A stretch of DNA of 64,000 nt, taken from contig NZ_JAHBAH010000001.1 in NCBI RefSeq assembly GCF_020510425.1, positions 2,771,001 through 2,835,000 on the forward strand, given 5' to 3'. Positions 8,887 to 17,515 of this stretch are shown piece by piece. The DNA is from Quatrionicoccus australiensis (GTDB lineage: Bacteria > Pseudomonadota > Gammaproteobacteria > Burkholderiales > Rhodocyclaceae). Within the stretch, counting starts at the first letter, position 1. Each line of letters opens with the position of its first letter. The notes below the pieces were generated by a model. The model was not told the DNA's origin and did not search any database. It saw only the letters and a list, made by a program, of their open reading frames with translations. A program made the translations under genes and the position numbers.

Positions 8887-9108
8887 ATGAGCGAAGCTTT
8901 CGAAGCCAGTTGTAGTCAGTGTCGATATTTCAAGGCGGCGGATGCGCTGAATGGCGCCTGCCACCGTTTTCCGCCGGTCTTTGCCGGTGAAAGCTCACCG
9001 CGGGAAACGCATCACTGGCGTTTCCCGGCGGTCAGCGTACATGCCTGGTGCGGCGAGTTCCTGCCGCCGCACGTCGATCAGATGTCTTCGACCGGCGTCA
9101 CCATCTGA
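8887..9108 (+). CDS. small four-cysteine protein, probable metal-binding
   Basis: A 73-residue protein starting at ATG 8887. Cysteines lie at 9, 12, 25 and 55 in the pattern C-x2-C-x12-CHR...WCGEF. This spacing suggests a zinc ribbon or small iron-sulfur site. I recognise the general CxxC...WCGEF pattern from hypothetical proteins of Proteobacteria but cannot name a function. It follows the TonB receptor by 60 bases. Its last 31 bases overlap the convergent cNMP-binding gene. Confidence 0.65.
   Translation: MSEAFEASCSQCRYFKAADALNGACHRFPPVFAGESSPRETHHWRFPAVSVHAWCGEFLPPHVDQMSSTGVTI
9078..9108. repeat. inverted repeat spanning two overlapping convergent stop codons
   Basis: TCAGATG (9078-9084) is the inverse complement of CATCTGA (9102-9108). 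The left arm contains the minus-strand stop and the right arm the plus-strand stop, so the 31-base gene overlap is bounded by the two arms. It could act as a weak shared terminator. Confidence 0.5.
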
Positions 9109-9452
9109 TTGACCGCCCGCAGGCGTTCGGCCATCACGCGCATGACCTGGGTGGCGAAGAAGGGCGTCTGCTGCACCAGGTAGTTGAAGCGTTTTTCGTC
9201 GATCGCGACGAATTCGCAATCGCTGGTCGCAACCACCGTCGCCGAGCGCGGTCCGGATGAGACGATGCCCATTTCGCCAACGATATTGCCGTGCTGCAAT
9301 TGCTCGACAACGCGGTTGTTGACGATGACTTCGGCCGTGCCGGTGGCCAGCACGAACATCCGGTGACCGTCATCACCCTCGGAAAACAATGGCTGACCGG
9401 CGGCAATGCGGACGATGTCGGGATTGTTGGCGAACAGTTCGAAGAAAACCAT
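9078..9452 (-). CDS. cyclic-nucleotide-binding domain protein without DNA-binding domain
   Basis: A 124-residue protein consisting of one Crp/Fnr-type cNMP-binding fold. The beta-roll is recognisable from GQPLFSEGDDGHRMFVLATG and the phosphate-binding cassette GEMGIVSSGPRSATV, where the Arg would contact the cyclic phosphate. No helix-turn-helix follows, so it is a stand-alone sensor or protein-interaction module rather than a transcription factor. The ligand (cAMP, c-di-GMP or none) is unknown. Confidence 0.82.
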   Translation of the reverse strand: MVFFELFANNPDIVRIAAGQPLFSEGDDGHRMFVLATGTAEVIVNNRVVEQLQHGNIVGEMGIVSSGPRSATVVATSDCEFVAIDEKRFNYLVQQTPFFATQVMRVMAERLRAVNQMVTPVEDI

Positions 9453-9544
9453 GGACGTGCTTCCGCTAATGAGGAGGTAGTACTTTTAGCATAGCGGTCC
9501 CGGCACTTTCGTTGCGGCCAGGTTACAAACGCGTGACCCTTGAT

Positions 9545-10228
9545 CTAGAACAAGGCCGGCGAGATCAGGCGCAGGCCGATCGAGAGCCAGCGCTCTTCGC
9601 GCAGGTGGCTGAACTGGCTGCCGTAGGTGGTGTCGATCTGCACGCGGTTGGGCACGATCCAGTAGCGCAGGCCGGTCTGGAAGTAGGCGTTGCCCTTGTC
9701 CTGGCCGTAGGTCTCGGCGATGACGTAGAGGCGCTCGCTGGCTTGCAGCTCGGTGCCGATGCCCCAGGTCAGGCGGGTCTGGTGGTTTTCGCGCTCGCGC
9801 GTGTAGCCGAGATTGGTATGGATGACGACGCGGTCGTCGGCAAACGAAAAGCTGGTCGGTACGTAGAAATAGGGCGAGCCGGAATGCGCGTTGCCGGGCT
9901 GGGTCGTGTAGCCGGCCGCCAGACCGATGCCCCAGCCATTTGTTTCCAGCGCCTTGAACAAGGTCTTGCCCTGGATGACCTGGGCACCGCTCTGCATGGC
10001 ACCTTCCGAATAGGCGAGCGCACCGCCGAGGGTCAACTCGAAGTTTCCTCCTGGATTGCAGGCGGGCAGCGCCCACCATTCCTTTTGCTGGCCGTGCAGA
10101 TGCAGCCAGGTTTCGACCTGGCAGGCCTGGGCATCGGTCAGCCGGGCATCGTCGGTGGTCATCGGCCGGGCAGCATGGGCCGGCAGGCTGCAGGCGAAAG
10201 GCAGGAGGAAGGTCAGGAGGCGGCGCAT
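9545..10228 (-). CDS. small outer-membrane beta-barrel protein, function unknown
   Basis: A 227-residue protein with a signal peptide of about 19 residues (MRRLLTFLLPFACSLPAHA). After a 25-residue mature N-terminus it alternates polar and aromatic residues in the manner of an outer-membrane barrel (FELTLGGALAYSEG, GWGIGLAAGYTTQPG, VVIHTNLGYTRE, YFQTGLRYWIVPNRVQIDTTYG) and ends in Phe. It resembles proteins annotated as transporters of the MetA/phenol-degradation type, but I cannot assign a substrate. There is no Shine-Dalgarno before ATG, and a PHO-box-like promoter would start transcription within a few bases of it. Confidence 0.7.
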   Translation of the reverse strand: MRRLLTFLLPFACSLPAHAARPMTTDDARLTDAQACQVETWLHLHGQQKEWWALPACNPGGNFELTLGGALAYSEGAMQSGAQVIQGKTLFKALETNGWGIGLAAGYTTQPGNAHSGSPYFYVPTSFSFADDRVVIHTNLGYTRERENHQTRLTWGIGTELQASERLYVIAETYGQDKGNAYFQTGLRYWIVPNRVQIDTTYGSQFSHLREERWLSIGLRLISPALF

Positions 10229-10237
10229 GGGGGCGCG

Positions 10238-10271
10238 ATGGTAGCGGAGATTTCTGACATTTTGGTGACAG
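10238..10271 (-). promoter_or_regulatory. PHO-box-like promoter for the outer-membrane protein gene
   Basis: Read on the minus strand, CTGTCAC-CAAA-ATGTCAG (10271 to 10254) has two heptamers at the 11-base period of a PhoB box (consensus CTGTCAT, A/T-rich four, CTGTCAT). Ten bases later comes TACCAT (10243-10238), a fair -10. The predicted transcript start is about 3 bases before the ATG. No regulator gene is in the window; assignment to PhoB is inferred. Confidence 0.45.
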
Positions 10272-10280
10272 CGGCTGTCA
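10266..10280. promoter_or_regulatory. perfect 7-1-7 palindrome in the divergent intergenic region
   Basis: TGACAGC-G-GCTGTCA is a perfect inverted repeat between the outer-membrane protein gene and dgkA. It shares bases with the PHO-box-like element, so it is either the overlap of divergent PHO half-sites or a separate operator. Confidence 0.4.
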
Positions 10281-10329
10281 TCAAAGCTTAGCGCAGTCTG
10301 ATTACCGTGGGCGCTTTCATGGAGATGCC

Positions 10330-10746
10330 ATGCAGGAACCTACGCCGCACGAACTCGGGCTGGACCCGCAGCACGAATCGCCCTTCAAGGGGAAGACCGG
10401 GCTGCGCCGGGTCTGGAATGCCTTCAACTACTCGGTCGCCGGTCTCAAGGCGGCTTACCTGTGCGAAGACGCTTTCCGCCAGGAGGTCTGGCTCGCCCTG
10501 CTGCTGATTCCGACCGCCTTCCTGCTGCCCGTGCCCTGGCTGGGGCGCGGCCTGATGATCGCCAGCCTGCTGCTGGTGCTGATTGTCGAATTGCTCAATT
10601 CCGCCATCGAGGCGGTGGTCGACCGGGTCAGCCTGGAAAACCACCGTCTGGCCAAGCGCGCCAAGGATATCGGCAGCGCCGCGGTACTCGTCTCGCTGCT
10701 CAACGTGGTGGTGGTGTGGGTCTGCGTCTGGTTGGCGGCAGCATGA
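10330..10746 (+). CDS. dgkA: diacylglycerol kinase
   Basis: A 138-residue inner-membrane kinase that phosphorylates diacylglycerol to phosphatidic acid. Family signatures are the amphipathic segment with CEDAFRQE and the catalytic ELLNSAIEAVVDRV at the start of the second half, followed by NHRLAKRAKDIGSAAVL and a last transmembrane helix. Three transmembrane helices are evident. The N-terminus is about 20 residues longer than the E. coli enzyme. The stop overlaps the next start as ATGA, so a glycosyltransferase is co-translated; both act on diacylglycerol-type lipids or on their products. Confidence 0.93.
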   Translation: MQEPTPHELGLDPQHESPFKGKTGLRRVWNAFNYSVAGLKAAYLCEDAFRQEVWLALLLIPTAFLLPVPWLGRGLMIASLLLVLIVELLNSAIEAVVDRVSLENHRLAKRAKDIGSAAVLVSLLNVVVVWVCVWLAAA

Positions 10747-11870
10747 CCCGGCTCGATATCGCCTTCGTCACCGAAACTTTTCCGCCCGAGGTCAATGGCG
10801 TCGCGATGACGGTCGGTCGTCTGGTCGCCGGTTTGCGCGAGAGCGGCCACCGGGTCAGCGTCATCCGGCCGCGCCAGGGCGCAGCGGATTTTGGCAATGA
10901 ACACGAGTTGACCGTCAGCGGTCTGCCGCTGCCCGGTTATCCCGGCCTGCGCCTCGGTTTGCCGGCCGGGCGCCGGTTGGCGCGGCAGTGGCGGCACCAG
11001 CGGCCGGACCTGGTGCATGTCGTCACCGAAGGTCCGCTCGGCTGGTCGGCGGTCAATGCCGCACGCCGGCTCGGCATCCCGGTGACGTCGGCCTTTCACA
11101 CCAATTTCGACCGTTACAGCGTGCATTACGGCGTCGGCTGGATGCGTCCGGCGGTGGCCGCTTACCTGCGCACCCTGCACCGGCGCACGCGCGCGACCAT
11201 GGTGCCGACTGCCGCCCTCGCCGCCGATCTGGCCGGCGAAGGGATCAGCGGCGTGCGTGTGGTCGGGCGCGGCGTCGATACCAAGCTGTTCAACCCGGTG
11301 CGGCGCAGCGAGGCGATGCGCGCCAGCTGGGGCGTCGGTGTGGCCGGTCCGGCCTGCCTCTATGTCGGCCGGCTGGCGGCGGAGAAAAACCTGGCGCTGG
11401 TGCAGAAAAGCTTTGCCGCGATCCAGGCCGAGCATCCGGCGGCGCGCATGATCTGGGTCGGCGACGGCCCGTCGGCGACGCAACTGGCGCGCCAGCATGC
11501 CGACCACCATTTTGCCGGCGTGCGTCTCGGCGAGGATCTGGCTGCGCATTACGCCAGCGCCGATCTCTTCCTCTTCCCCAGCCTGACCGAAACCTACGGC
11601 AACGTCGTCGCCGAAGCCATGGCGAGCGGCCTGCCGGTGGTCGCCTATCGCAGTGCGGCCGCGGCCGAGCTGGTGCAGCATGAAGAAAACGGCACGGTCG
11701 CCTCGCCGGGCGACGAAAGCGGCTATCTCGCCGCGGCGCTGTGGATGCTCGGTGATGGCAAGCGCCTCAGCCGACTGGCCGACGCGGCGCGGCAGACCAT
11801 GTTGCCGCATAGCTGGGCCGGCGTCGTCGCCAGTTTCGAGAGCGTCGCCCGCGAGGCCATCGCCGGCTAA
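10743..11870 (+). CDS. GT4-family glycosyltransferase (possible glycolipid synthase)
   Basis: 375 residues from ATG 10743, which overlaps the dgkA stop by four bases. The fold is GT-B: an N-terminal Rossmann domain (FVTETFPPEVNGVAMTVGRL, then HVVTEGPLGWSA and SAFHTNFDRYS), the linker GRGVDTKLFNP, and a donor domain with YVGRLAAEKN and the EX7E motif ETYGNVVAE. This matches GT4 enzymes related to those that glycosylate diacylglycerol or phosphatidyl-inositol-like acceptors. Co-expression with dgkA suggests lipid remodelling, for example glycolipid replacement of phospholipids under phosphate limitation; that is inference. Confidence 0.85.
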   Translation: MTRLDIAFVTETFPPEVNGVAMTVGRLVAGLRESGHRVSVIRPRQGAADFGNEHELTVSGLPLPGYPGLRLGLPAGRRLARQWRHQRPDLVHVVTEGPLGWSAVNAARRLGIPVTSAFHTNFDRYSVHYGVGWMRPAVAAYLRTLHRRTRATMVPTAALAADLAGEGISGVRVVGRGVDTKLFNPVRRSEAMRASWGVGVAGPACLYVGRLAAEKNLALVQKSFAAIQAEHPAARMIWVGDGPSATQLARQHADHHFAGVRLGEDLAAHYASADLFLFPSLTETYGNVVAEAMASGLPVVAYRSAAAAELVQHEENGTVASPGDESGYLAAALWMLGDGKRLSRLADAARQTMLPHSWAGVVASFESVAREAIAG

Positions 11871-11894
11871 GCATTGCCGGCTGAAAATGCCCGT

Positions 11895-11925
11895 AAAAAT
11901 CCGGTCGACCGCCTGGGCGACCGGA
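11895..11925 (-). terminator. Rho-independent terminator of gloA
   Basis: The 8-bp stem TCCGGTCG (11900-11907) with CGACCGGA (11918-11925) reads on the minus strand as a hairpin followed by TTTTT. It lies 8 bases after the gloA stop, between the convergent glycosyltransferase and gloA. Confidence 0.75.
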
Positions 11926-11932
11926 AAATGCC

Positions 11933-12316
11933 TCAGGCGTGCTGGATCAGTTCGATCTTGTAGCCGTCCGGGTCATCAACGAAGGCGATGATCGTCGTGC
12001 CGTGCTTCATCGGGCCGGCTTCGCGCACCACCTTGCCGCCGCGCGCCTTGATCGCGGCGCAGGCCGCTGCCGCATCCGGCACGGCGAGGGCGATATGGCC
12101 GTAGCCGTTGCCCAGTTCGTAGCTCTTGGTATCCCAGTTGTGGGTCAGTTCGAGCACGGCACCGCTCTCTTCCGGACCGTAGCCGACGAAAGCCAGCGTG
12201 AAGCGGCCTTCCGGGTAGTCGTTGCGGCGCAGCAGTTGCATGCCGAGGACTTCGGTGTAGAAGGCGATGGACTGGTCGAGATCGCCGACGCGGATCATGG
12301 TGTGCAGAATGCGCAT
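11933..12316 (-). CDS. gloA: lactoylglutathione lyase (glyoxalase I)
   Basis: A 127-residue glyoxalase I that isomerises the methylglyoxal-glutathione hemithioacetal to S-lactoylglutathione. The nickel/zinc ligands of the vicinal-oxygen-chelate fold are visible: H5 in [10 protein letters not shown], Glu in AVLELTHNW, His in GYGHIALAV and Glu in [10 protein letters not shown]. Length and motifs fit the short bacterial nickel-type enzyme. It has its own terminator downstream and stands 16 bases after the metalloprotease gene. Confidence 0.95.
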   Translation of the reverse strand: MRILHTMIRVGDLDQSIAFYTEVLGMQLLRRNDYPEGRFTLAFVGYGPEESGAVLELTHNWDTKSYELGNGYGHIALAVPDAAAACAAIKARGGKVVREAGPMKHGTTIIAFVDDPDGYKIELIQHA

Positions 12317-12332
12317 GCTGTTTTCCTGGATT

Positions 12333-13052
12333 TTATAGTTGCGGGATCTGCCGGCCGAGCTGGCGCAATGCTATGCGCAGCGCCCGCCAGTCCGGACAGA
12401 GTTGCTCCACCACAGACCAGAAGCGCGGGCTGTGGTTCATTTCCTTGAGATGCGCCAGCTCGTGGCAGACGACGTAATCGACGACCGGCAGCGGCATGAA
12501 GATCAGGCGCCAGTTGAGCGAGATGCCGCCGTGGTGGCTGCAACTGCCCCAGCGTGTGCGCGCGGAGGACAGGCGCAGTGCCGGCGCAGCGACACCGAGG
12601 CGCGGTGCGTAGAGCGCCAGACGGTCGACGAACAGGGAACGGGCTTTTTCGCGCAGCGCCTTTTCGAGCAATTGATTGGCGTTGACCGTGGCGGATGGCC
12701 ACAGGTGCAGCTTGTTGTCGACGAATTGCCAGCGAGCGCGGCCGAGCGGCGTCACGGTAACGGTCAACGCTGCGCCAAGGACGGAAATGACGCTGCCGTC
12801 GACGATTTGTGTTTTTTCCGGGGGCGGTCGCTCGCGCCAGTTGGCGAGCTTGTCGAGTACCCACTGGCCGTGCTCGCGGATCAGGTTTTCGATGTCGCCG
12901 AGGCGGGCGCGCAGCGGCGCGGCAACGCGCAAACCACGCTGGTCGATAGCCAGGCCGATGGTGCGGCGCTTGCTGCGCCGCAGCTGGTAGCCGACTTCTT
13001 CGCCGGCCAGCGCAATCCGGTGGCTGCTCTCAGCTGGCGTCGTGCTGGACAT
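12333..13052 (-). CDS. YgjP/SprT-like zinc metallopeptidase
   Basis: A 239-residue M48-like protein of the YgjP (DUF45) family. The zinc site is [17 protein letters not shown] near residues 195-211: HExxH plus a third His. The N-terminal half begins with the typical [12 protein letters not shown] beta segment. Its role is uncertain; these proteins are soluble and found widely next to plsC or gmhB in betaproteobacteria. The start overlaps the end of plsC by 23 bases, so it belongs to the gmhB-plsC transcription unit. Confidence 0.88.
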   Translation of the reverse strand: MSSTTPAESSHRIALAGEEVGYQLRRSKRRTIGLAIDQRGLRVAAPLRARLGDIENLIREHGQWVLDKLANWRERPPPEKTQIVDGSVISVLGAALTVTVTPLGRARWQFVDNKLHLWPSATVNANQLLEKALREKARSLFVDRLALYAPRLGVAAPALRLSSARTRWGSCSHHGGISLNWRLIFMPLPVVDYVVCHELAHLKEMNHSPRFWSVVEQLCPDWRALRIALRQLGRQIPQL

Positions 13053-13782
13053 CCGAATAGCGATGCGGCGAGATGCGCTGCATTTCGCCTTCGATCCATT
13101 CCTCGGTGCGCTGATTGACTTCGGCCTCGCTCATGCCGGTGGCGTCGAAGGCCGGGCCGATGCTGATCGTCACGGTGCCCGGCTTTTTCAGGAAAGCCTG
13201 GCGCGGCCACAGTTCGCCGGCATTGTGCGCGATCGGCACGACCTTGCAGCCGACATGGGTGGCGAGATAGGCGCCGCCCGGCTTGTAGCGTTTCTTCTGG
13301 CCCGGCGCGACACGCGTGCCTTCCGGGAAGATGATCACGTAGTAGCCCTGCTGCAGGCGCTCGCGGCCCTGGGCGACGACCTGGTCGAGGGCATTCTTGC
13401 CGGCGGCGCGGTCGATCGAGATCATCTTCATCGCGGCCAGGCCCCAGCCCATCAGCGGAATGCGCAGCAATTCCTTCTTCAGCACGAAGACGCAGTAGGC
13501 GCCCTTCGGCACGTAATCCTGGATGGTCATCGTTTCCCAGGCCGACTGGTGCTTGGAAAGAATGACGCAGGGCTCTTTCGGCATGTTTTCCAGACCGATC
13601 ACCTTGGGCCGGATGCCGAGCATGTTCTCGACGCCGAACTGGATGCCGAGGCGCCACAGCTTGCCGGCGTGGTAGCCCCAGCGCCCGCGCAGGAGCAGTG
13701 CGGCGCCGACCACGAGCGGTGCGGTGAGAACCGACCAGAGCAGGGCCCAGGCCATGAACACGGTGGAACGAATGGCGATCAT
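13030..13782 (-). CDS. plsC: 1-acyl-sn-glycerol-3-phosphate acyltransferase
   Basis: 250 residues from ATG 13782, which overlaps the gmhB stop as ATGA. An N-terminal membrane helix (about residues 8-32) is followed by the acyltransferase motifs: KHQSAWET (block I, with Glu in place of the usual Asp, as often seen in this subgroup), IDRAAGKNAL, and FPEGTRVAPG (block III). It transfers an acyl chain to lysophosphatidic acid to form phosphatidic acid at the inner membrane. The position between gmhB and glyS is a conserved betaproteobacterial arrangement. Confidence 0.93.
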   Translation of the reverse strand: MIAIRSTVFMAWALLWSVLTAPLVVGAALLLRGRWGYHAGKLWRLGIQFGVENMLGIRPKVIGLENMPKEPCVILSKHQSAWETMTIQDYVPKGAYCVFVLKKELLRIPLMGWGLAAMKMISIDRAAGKNALDQVVAQGRERLQQGYYVIIFPEGTRVAPGQKKRYKPGGAYLATHVGCKVVPIAHNAGELWPRQAFLKKPGTVTISIGPAFDATGMSEAEVNQRTEEWIEGEMQRISPHRYSDVQHDAS

Positions 13783-14330
13783 GCCTTTTTGCCTGCCAGA
13801 ATGAAGTCGACCGCTGCCGACAGGTTGGCGAATTCCAGCGTGCCGGCCGGCAGATTGCCTTCGGCACTGGTCTTGTCGCCCTTGCCGGTATGCACCAGCA
13901 TCGGCAGGCAACCGAGCACGACCGAAGCCTGCAGGTCGCGCAGCGAATCGCCGATCGCCGGCACGCCCTTCAGGTCGGCGTTGAGCGTTTCCGCAATGCG
14001 CTTGAACATGCCCGGCTTGGGCTTGCGGCAATCGCAGTCGGAGTCGGCCGGGTGCGGGCAGTAGAACACGGCATCGATGCGGCCACCGACGCCAAACAGC
14101 GTCTTGTGCATCTTTTCATGGATGCTGTTCAGGGTATCCATGTCAAACAAGCCGCGCCCGACGCCGGACTGGTTGGTGGCGACCACCACCTTGTAGCCGC
14201 TCTGGTTGAGGCGGGCGATGGCCTCCAGGCTGCCGGGGATCGGCTTCCACTCGGCCGGGTTCTTGATGAACTGGGCCGAGTCGAAGTTGATGACGCCGTC
14301 GCGATCGAGAATGACAAGCTTGGTTGGCAT
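13779..14330 (-). CDS. gmhB: D-glycero-beta-D-manno-heptose 1,7-bisphosphate 7-phosphatase
   Basis: A 183-residue HAD phosphatase for lipopolysaccharide inner-core heptose synthesis. The nucleophile motif is LDRDGVIN (D9, D11), followed by ATNQSGVGRG (motif II), the structural zinc site CPHPADSDCDCRKPKP and IGDSLRDL (motif IV). The length matches the family. It removes the 7-phosphate of heptose bisphosphate in the cytoplasm. It lies 14 bases after glyS with a GGAGA ribosome site and overlaps plsC by four bases. Confidence 0.94.
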   Translation of the reverse strand: MPTKLVILDRDGVINFDSAQFIKNPAEWKPIPGSLEAIARLNQSGYKVVVATNQSGVGRGLFDMDTLNSIHEKMHKTLFGVGGRIDAVFYCPHPADSDCDCRKPKPGMFKRIAETLNADLKGVPAIGDSLRDLQASVVLGCLPMLVHTGKGDKTSAEGNLPAGTLEFANLSAAVDFILAGKKA

Positions 14331-14344
14331 GGCGGCTCTCCGGA

Positions 14345-16453
14345 TCAGGCAGAAAGCTTGGAAAGGTCGGCAACGCGGTTCATCGCTGCGTGCAGATGGG
14401 CGAGCAGGCCGAGCCGGTTGGCGCGCAGGGCCGGGTCCTCGGCATTGACCATGACGCCGTCGAAGAAGGCATCAACCGGCGCACGCAGCGCGGCCAGGGC
14501 CTGCAGCGACTCGGTGTAGTCGCCGGTGTCGAAGGCGGCATCGGCCTGCGGCACGACATCGACCAGCGCGGCGTGCAGCGCGATTTCGGCCGGCTCGACG
14601 AGCAGGGCGGCAACCGCGGTCGGTTCGACCGGGTTTTCGACCTTCTTCAGGATGTTGCCGACCCGCTTGTTGGCGGCGGCCAGCGCGGCGGCTTCCGGCA
14701 GCGCGGCAAAGGCGCGCACGGCGGCCAGGCGCTTCGGGATGTCACCCAGGCGTTGCGGCCGTTGCGAGACTACGGCGTCGACTTCCTGTGCCGTGTAACC
14801 CTGCTCGCGCAGGTTGCCGGCGAGGCGGTCGTAGATGAAGTCGGCGAGCGCGCTTTCCGCGGCCTTGAAACCGTCGACCGCGGCAAAAGCCTGGGCCGCA
14901 ACGGTCAACAGGCTGTCGAGGGGCAAATCCAGGTTGCCCTCGGCGAGCATGCGGATGGTGCCCAGCGCATGCCGGCGCAGCGCGAACGGATCGCGGTCGC
15001 CGGTCGGGATCTGGCCGATGCCGAACATGCCGACCAGGGTTTCCAGCTTGTCGGCGAGCGCGACGATGGTGCCGACGCGACCGCGCGGCAGGCTGTCACC
15101 GGCGAAGCGCGGCTTGTAGTGGTCTTCGATGGCGTCGGCGACGTCGGCGTTGAGGCCGTCGTGCTGGGCGTAGTAGCGGCCCATGATGCCCTGCAGTTCC
15201 GGGAATTCGCCGACCATGTCGGTGAGCAGGTCAGCCTTGGCCAGTACCGCAGCCTGTTCGGCATGCTGCACCAGTTCGCCGCCGCCAAGATGTTCGGCAA
15301 TGGCGCGGGCAATCGCGGCGACGCGCTGCATGCGCTCGCCCTGGGTGCCCAGCTTGTTGTGATAGACGACCTTGGACAGGCCGATGACACGGCTTTCCAG
15401 AGACTTCTTGCGGTCCTGGTCGAAGAAGAACTTGGCATCAGCCAGGCGCGGGCGCACGACGCGCTCGTTGCCGCCGATCACGGCTGAAGCATCTTCCGGG
15501 CTGATGTTGCTGACGACGAGGAACTTGTTGGTCAGCTTGCCTGCGGCATCGAGCAGCGGGAAATATTTCTGGTTGGCCTTCATGGTCAGAATCAGGCATT
15601 CCTGCGGCACGGCGAGGAATTCTTCCTCGAACTGGCCGACCAGGACGTTCGGGCGCTCGACCAGCGCGGTGACTTCGTCGAGCAGGGCGTCGTCCTCAAT
15701 CGGCTTGCCTCCAGCGGAGGCGGCGGCAGCTTCTAGCTGGCGAACGATCTCGGCACGGCGTTCGGCGAAGGAGGCGATCACGGCACCGTCGGTTGCCAGC
15801 CTGGCGGCGTATTCGTCGGCATGGTCAAAAACGACCGGATCGACGGCTGCTTCAAAGCGGTGGCCGTGCGTTGCGCGGCCGGAGGTCAGGCCGAGGATGG
15901 CGAGCGGCACGACGTCGGCGCCGTGCAGGGCGACCAGACCATGCGCTGGGCGCACGAAATTGACGCTGCTCCAGCCATCCTGCAACTGGTAAGTCATGAC
16001 CTTGGGGATGGGCAGCGCGGCGAGGGCGGCTTCGAGTGCCTTCTGCAGGCCTTCGGCCAGCGTCGCGCCCTTGGCCAGGCTTTCGTAGAACAGCACGTCG
16101 GCCTTGCCGTCGTTTTCGCGACGCAGGTTCGGCACGCAGGAGGCGTCGGCACCGAGGGCGCCGAGCTTCTTGAGCAGGGCGGGTGTGGCGTTGCCGGCAG
16201 CATCGAGACCGACGGCGACCGGCATCAGCTTCTGCACCACCGGCTTGTCGGCGGCAACCGCGGCGACGTCGGTGACATGCGCGGCGAGGCGGCGCGGCGA
16301 GGCATAAGCAGTGACCGTAGCGGTCGACGCGGCCAGACCGGTGTTTTTCAGCGAGGCGGCCAGGGTCTGGGCAAAGACTTCACCCAGCTTCTTGAGTGCC
16401 TTGGGCGGCAGTTCTTCAACGAACAGTTCGACGAGGAGATTCTTGGTCGACAT
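14345..16453 (-). CDS. glyS: glycyl-tRNA synthetase beta subunit
   Basis: 702 residues, the usual length for the beta chain of the alpha2-beta2 bacterial glycyl-tRNA synthetase. The start MSTKNLLVELFVEELPPKAL is the hallmark of GlyS, and the HD-like and anticodon-binding regions follow (GERMQRVAAIARAI, DPFALRRHALG). It charges tRNA-Gly together with GlyQ. The start lies one base after the glyQ stop, so the two subunits are co-translated in equal amounts. The coding sequence contains one copy of a repeated 12-mer at 16317-16328. Confidence 0.97.
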   Translation of the reverse strand: MSTKNLLVELFVEELPPKALKKLGEVFAQTLAASLKNTGLAASTATVTAYASPRRLAAHVTDVAAVAADKPVVQKLMPVAVGLDAAGNATPALLKKLGALGADASCVPNLRRENDGKADVLFYESLAKGATLAEGLQKALEAALAALPIPKVMTYQLQDGWSSVNFVRPAHGLVALHGADVVPLAILGLTSGRATHGHRFEAAVDPVVFDHADEYAARLATDGAVIASFAERRAEIVRQLEAAAASAGGKPIEDDALLDEVTALVERPNVLVGQFEEEFLAVPQECLILTMKANQKYFPLLDAAGKLTNKFLVVSNISPEDASAVIGGNERVVRPRLADAKFFFDQDRKKSLESRVIGLSKVVYHNKLGTQGERMQRVAAIARAIAEHLGGGELVQHAEQAAVLAKADLLTDMVGEFPELQGIMGRYYAQHDGLNADVADAIEDHYKPRFAGDSLPRGRVGTIVALADKLETLVGMFGIGQIPTGDRDPFALRRHALGTIRMLAEGNLDLPLDSLLTVAAQAFAAVDGFKAAESALADFIYDRLAGNLREQGYTAQEVDAVVSQRPQRLGDIPKRLAAVRAFAALPEAAALAAANKRVGNILKKVENPVEPTAVAALLVEPAEIALHAALVDVVPQADAAFDTGDYTESLQALAALRAPVDAFFDGVMVNAEDPALRANRLGLLAHLHAAMNRVADLSKLSA
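16317..16328 (+). repeat. 12-mer GTAGCGGTCGAC, copy 1 (in glyS)
   Basis: Exact copy of a 12-mer also found at 48279-48290, 55516-55527 and 58891-58902. Here it is read on the opposite strand to glyS as part of Ser-Thr-Ala-Thr codons. Confidence 0.6.
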
Positions 16454-16454
16454 A

Positions 16455-17387
16455 TCAGGCAACTTTCTTTTCAATCTGGGCGAGAACTTCGGCGGCCCAT
16501 TCCTTCGGGGCCATCGGGAAGCCGAGGCGGGCGCGCGAGTCGAGGTAGGCTTGCGCCACGGCACGGGCCAGGTTGCGGATGCGGCCAATGTAGGCGGCAC
16601 GTTCGGTCACCGAGATGGCGCCGCGCGCGTCGAGCAGGTTGAAGGTGTGCGCGGCTTTCAGGACCTGTTCGTAGGCCGGCAGCGCGAGCTGGGCGCCCAT
16701 CAGGTGCTGCGCCTGCTTCTCGTGCGCGCCGAAGGCCTGGAACAGGAAGTCGACGTCGGAGTGCTCGAAGTTGTAGGTCGATTGCTCGACTTCGTTCTGG
16801 TGGTAAACGTCGCCATAAGTCAGGCCGTCGGTCCACGTCAGGTCATAGACGTTTTCGACGCCTTGCAGGTACATGGCGAGGCGTTCGATGCCGTAGGTGA
16901 TTTCGCCGGTGATCGGCTTGCAGTCGATGCCGCCGACCTGCTGGAAGTAGGTGAATTGCGTCACTTCCATGCCGTTCATCCAGACTTCCCAACCCAGACC
17001 CCAGGCGCCCAGCGTCGGGTTTTCCCAGTCGTCCTCGACGAAACGCACGTCGTTCTTCTTCAGGTCGAAGCCGAGGGCTTCGAGCGAGCCGAGGTAGAGC
17101 TCAAGGATGTTGTCCGGCGCCGGCTTCAATACCACCTGGAACTGGTAGTAGTGCTGCATGCGGTTCGGGTTTTCGCCGTAACGACCGTCCTTGGGGCGGC
17201 GCGAGGGCTGCACGTAGGCGGCCTTCCATGGCTCGGGGCCGATGGCGCGCAGGAAGGTGGCGGTGTGGCTGGTGCCGGCGCCGACTTCCATGTCGTAGGG
17301 CTGAAGCAGGGCGCAGCCCTTGTCGCTCCAGTATTGCTGCAGGCGCAGGATGATTTCTTGGAAACTGGGTTTCTTGCTGGTGGTCAT
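16455..17387 (-). CDS. glyQ: glycyl-tRNA synthetase alpha subunit
   Basis: 310 residues, starting at ATG 17387; a GTG nine bases upstream is in frame but has no better ribosome site. The class II aminoacylation core is clear: [12 protein letters not shown], the [19 protein letters not shown] motif, [18 protein letters not shown], and [19 protein letters not shown]. It forms the catalytic alpha chain that activates glycine and works with the glyS beta chain. No promoter is certain; the 361-base region upstream is shared with the divergent transglycosylase gene and contains two identical-type palindromes. Confidence 0.97.
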   Translation of the reverse strand: MTTSKKPSFQEIILRLQQYWSDKGCALLQPYDMEVGAGTSHTATFLRAIGPEPWKAAYVQPSRRPKDGRYGENPNRMQHYYQFQVVLKPAPDNILELYLGSLEALGFDLKKNDVRFVEDDWENPTLGAWGLGWEVWMNGMEVTQFTYFQQVGGIDCKPITGEITYGIERLAMYLQGVENVYDLTWTDGLTYGDVYHQNEVEQSTYNFEHSDVDFLFQAFGAHEKQAQHLMGAQLALPAYEQVLKAAHTFNLLDARGAISVTERAAYIGRIRNLARAVAQAYLDSRARLGFPMAPKEWAAEVLAQIEKKVA

Positions 17388-17515
17388 GGGACGCACTTGG
17401 AAAGACGGAAAGCCGTGATTTTACTGCCTTTTGCGGCGATCCGGCAGGGTCGCCGGCCGGCAAGGGCCGGGGCCGGGCTGCACCTCCTGTTGGCCCGGCT
17501 TGGGCACGGGTTTGT

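Noticed and set aside
10266..10280. LexA/SOS operator
   Set aside because: TGACAGCGGCTGTCA lacks the CTGT-N8-ACAG arrangement; PHO-type half-sites explain it better.
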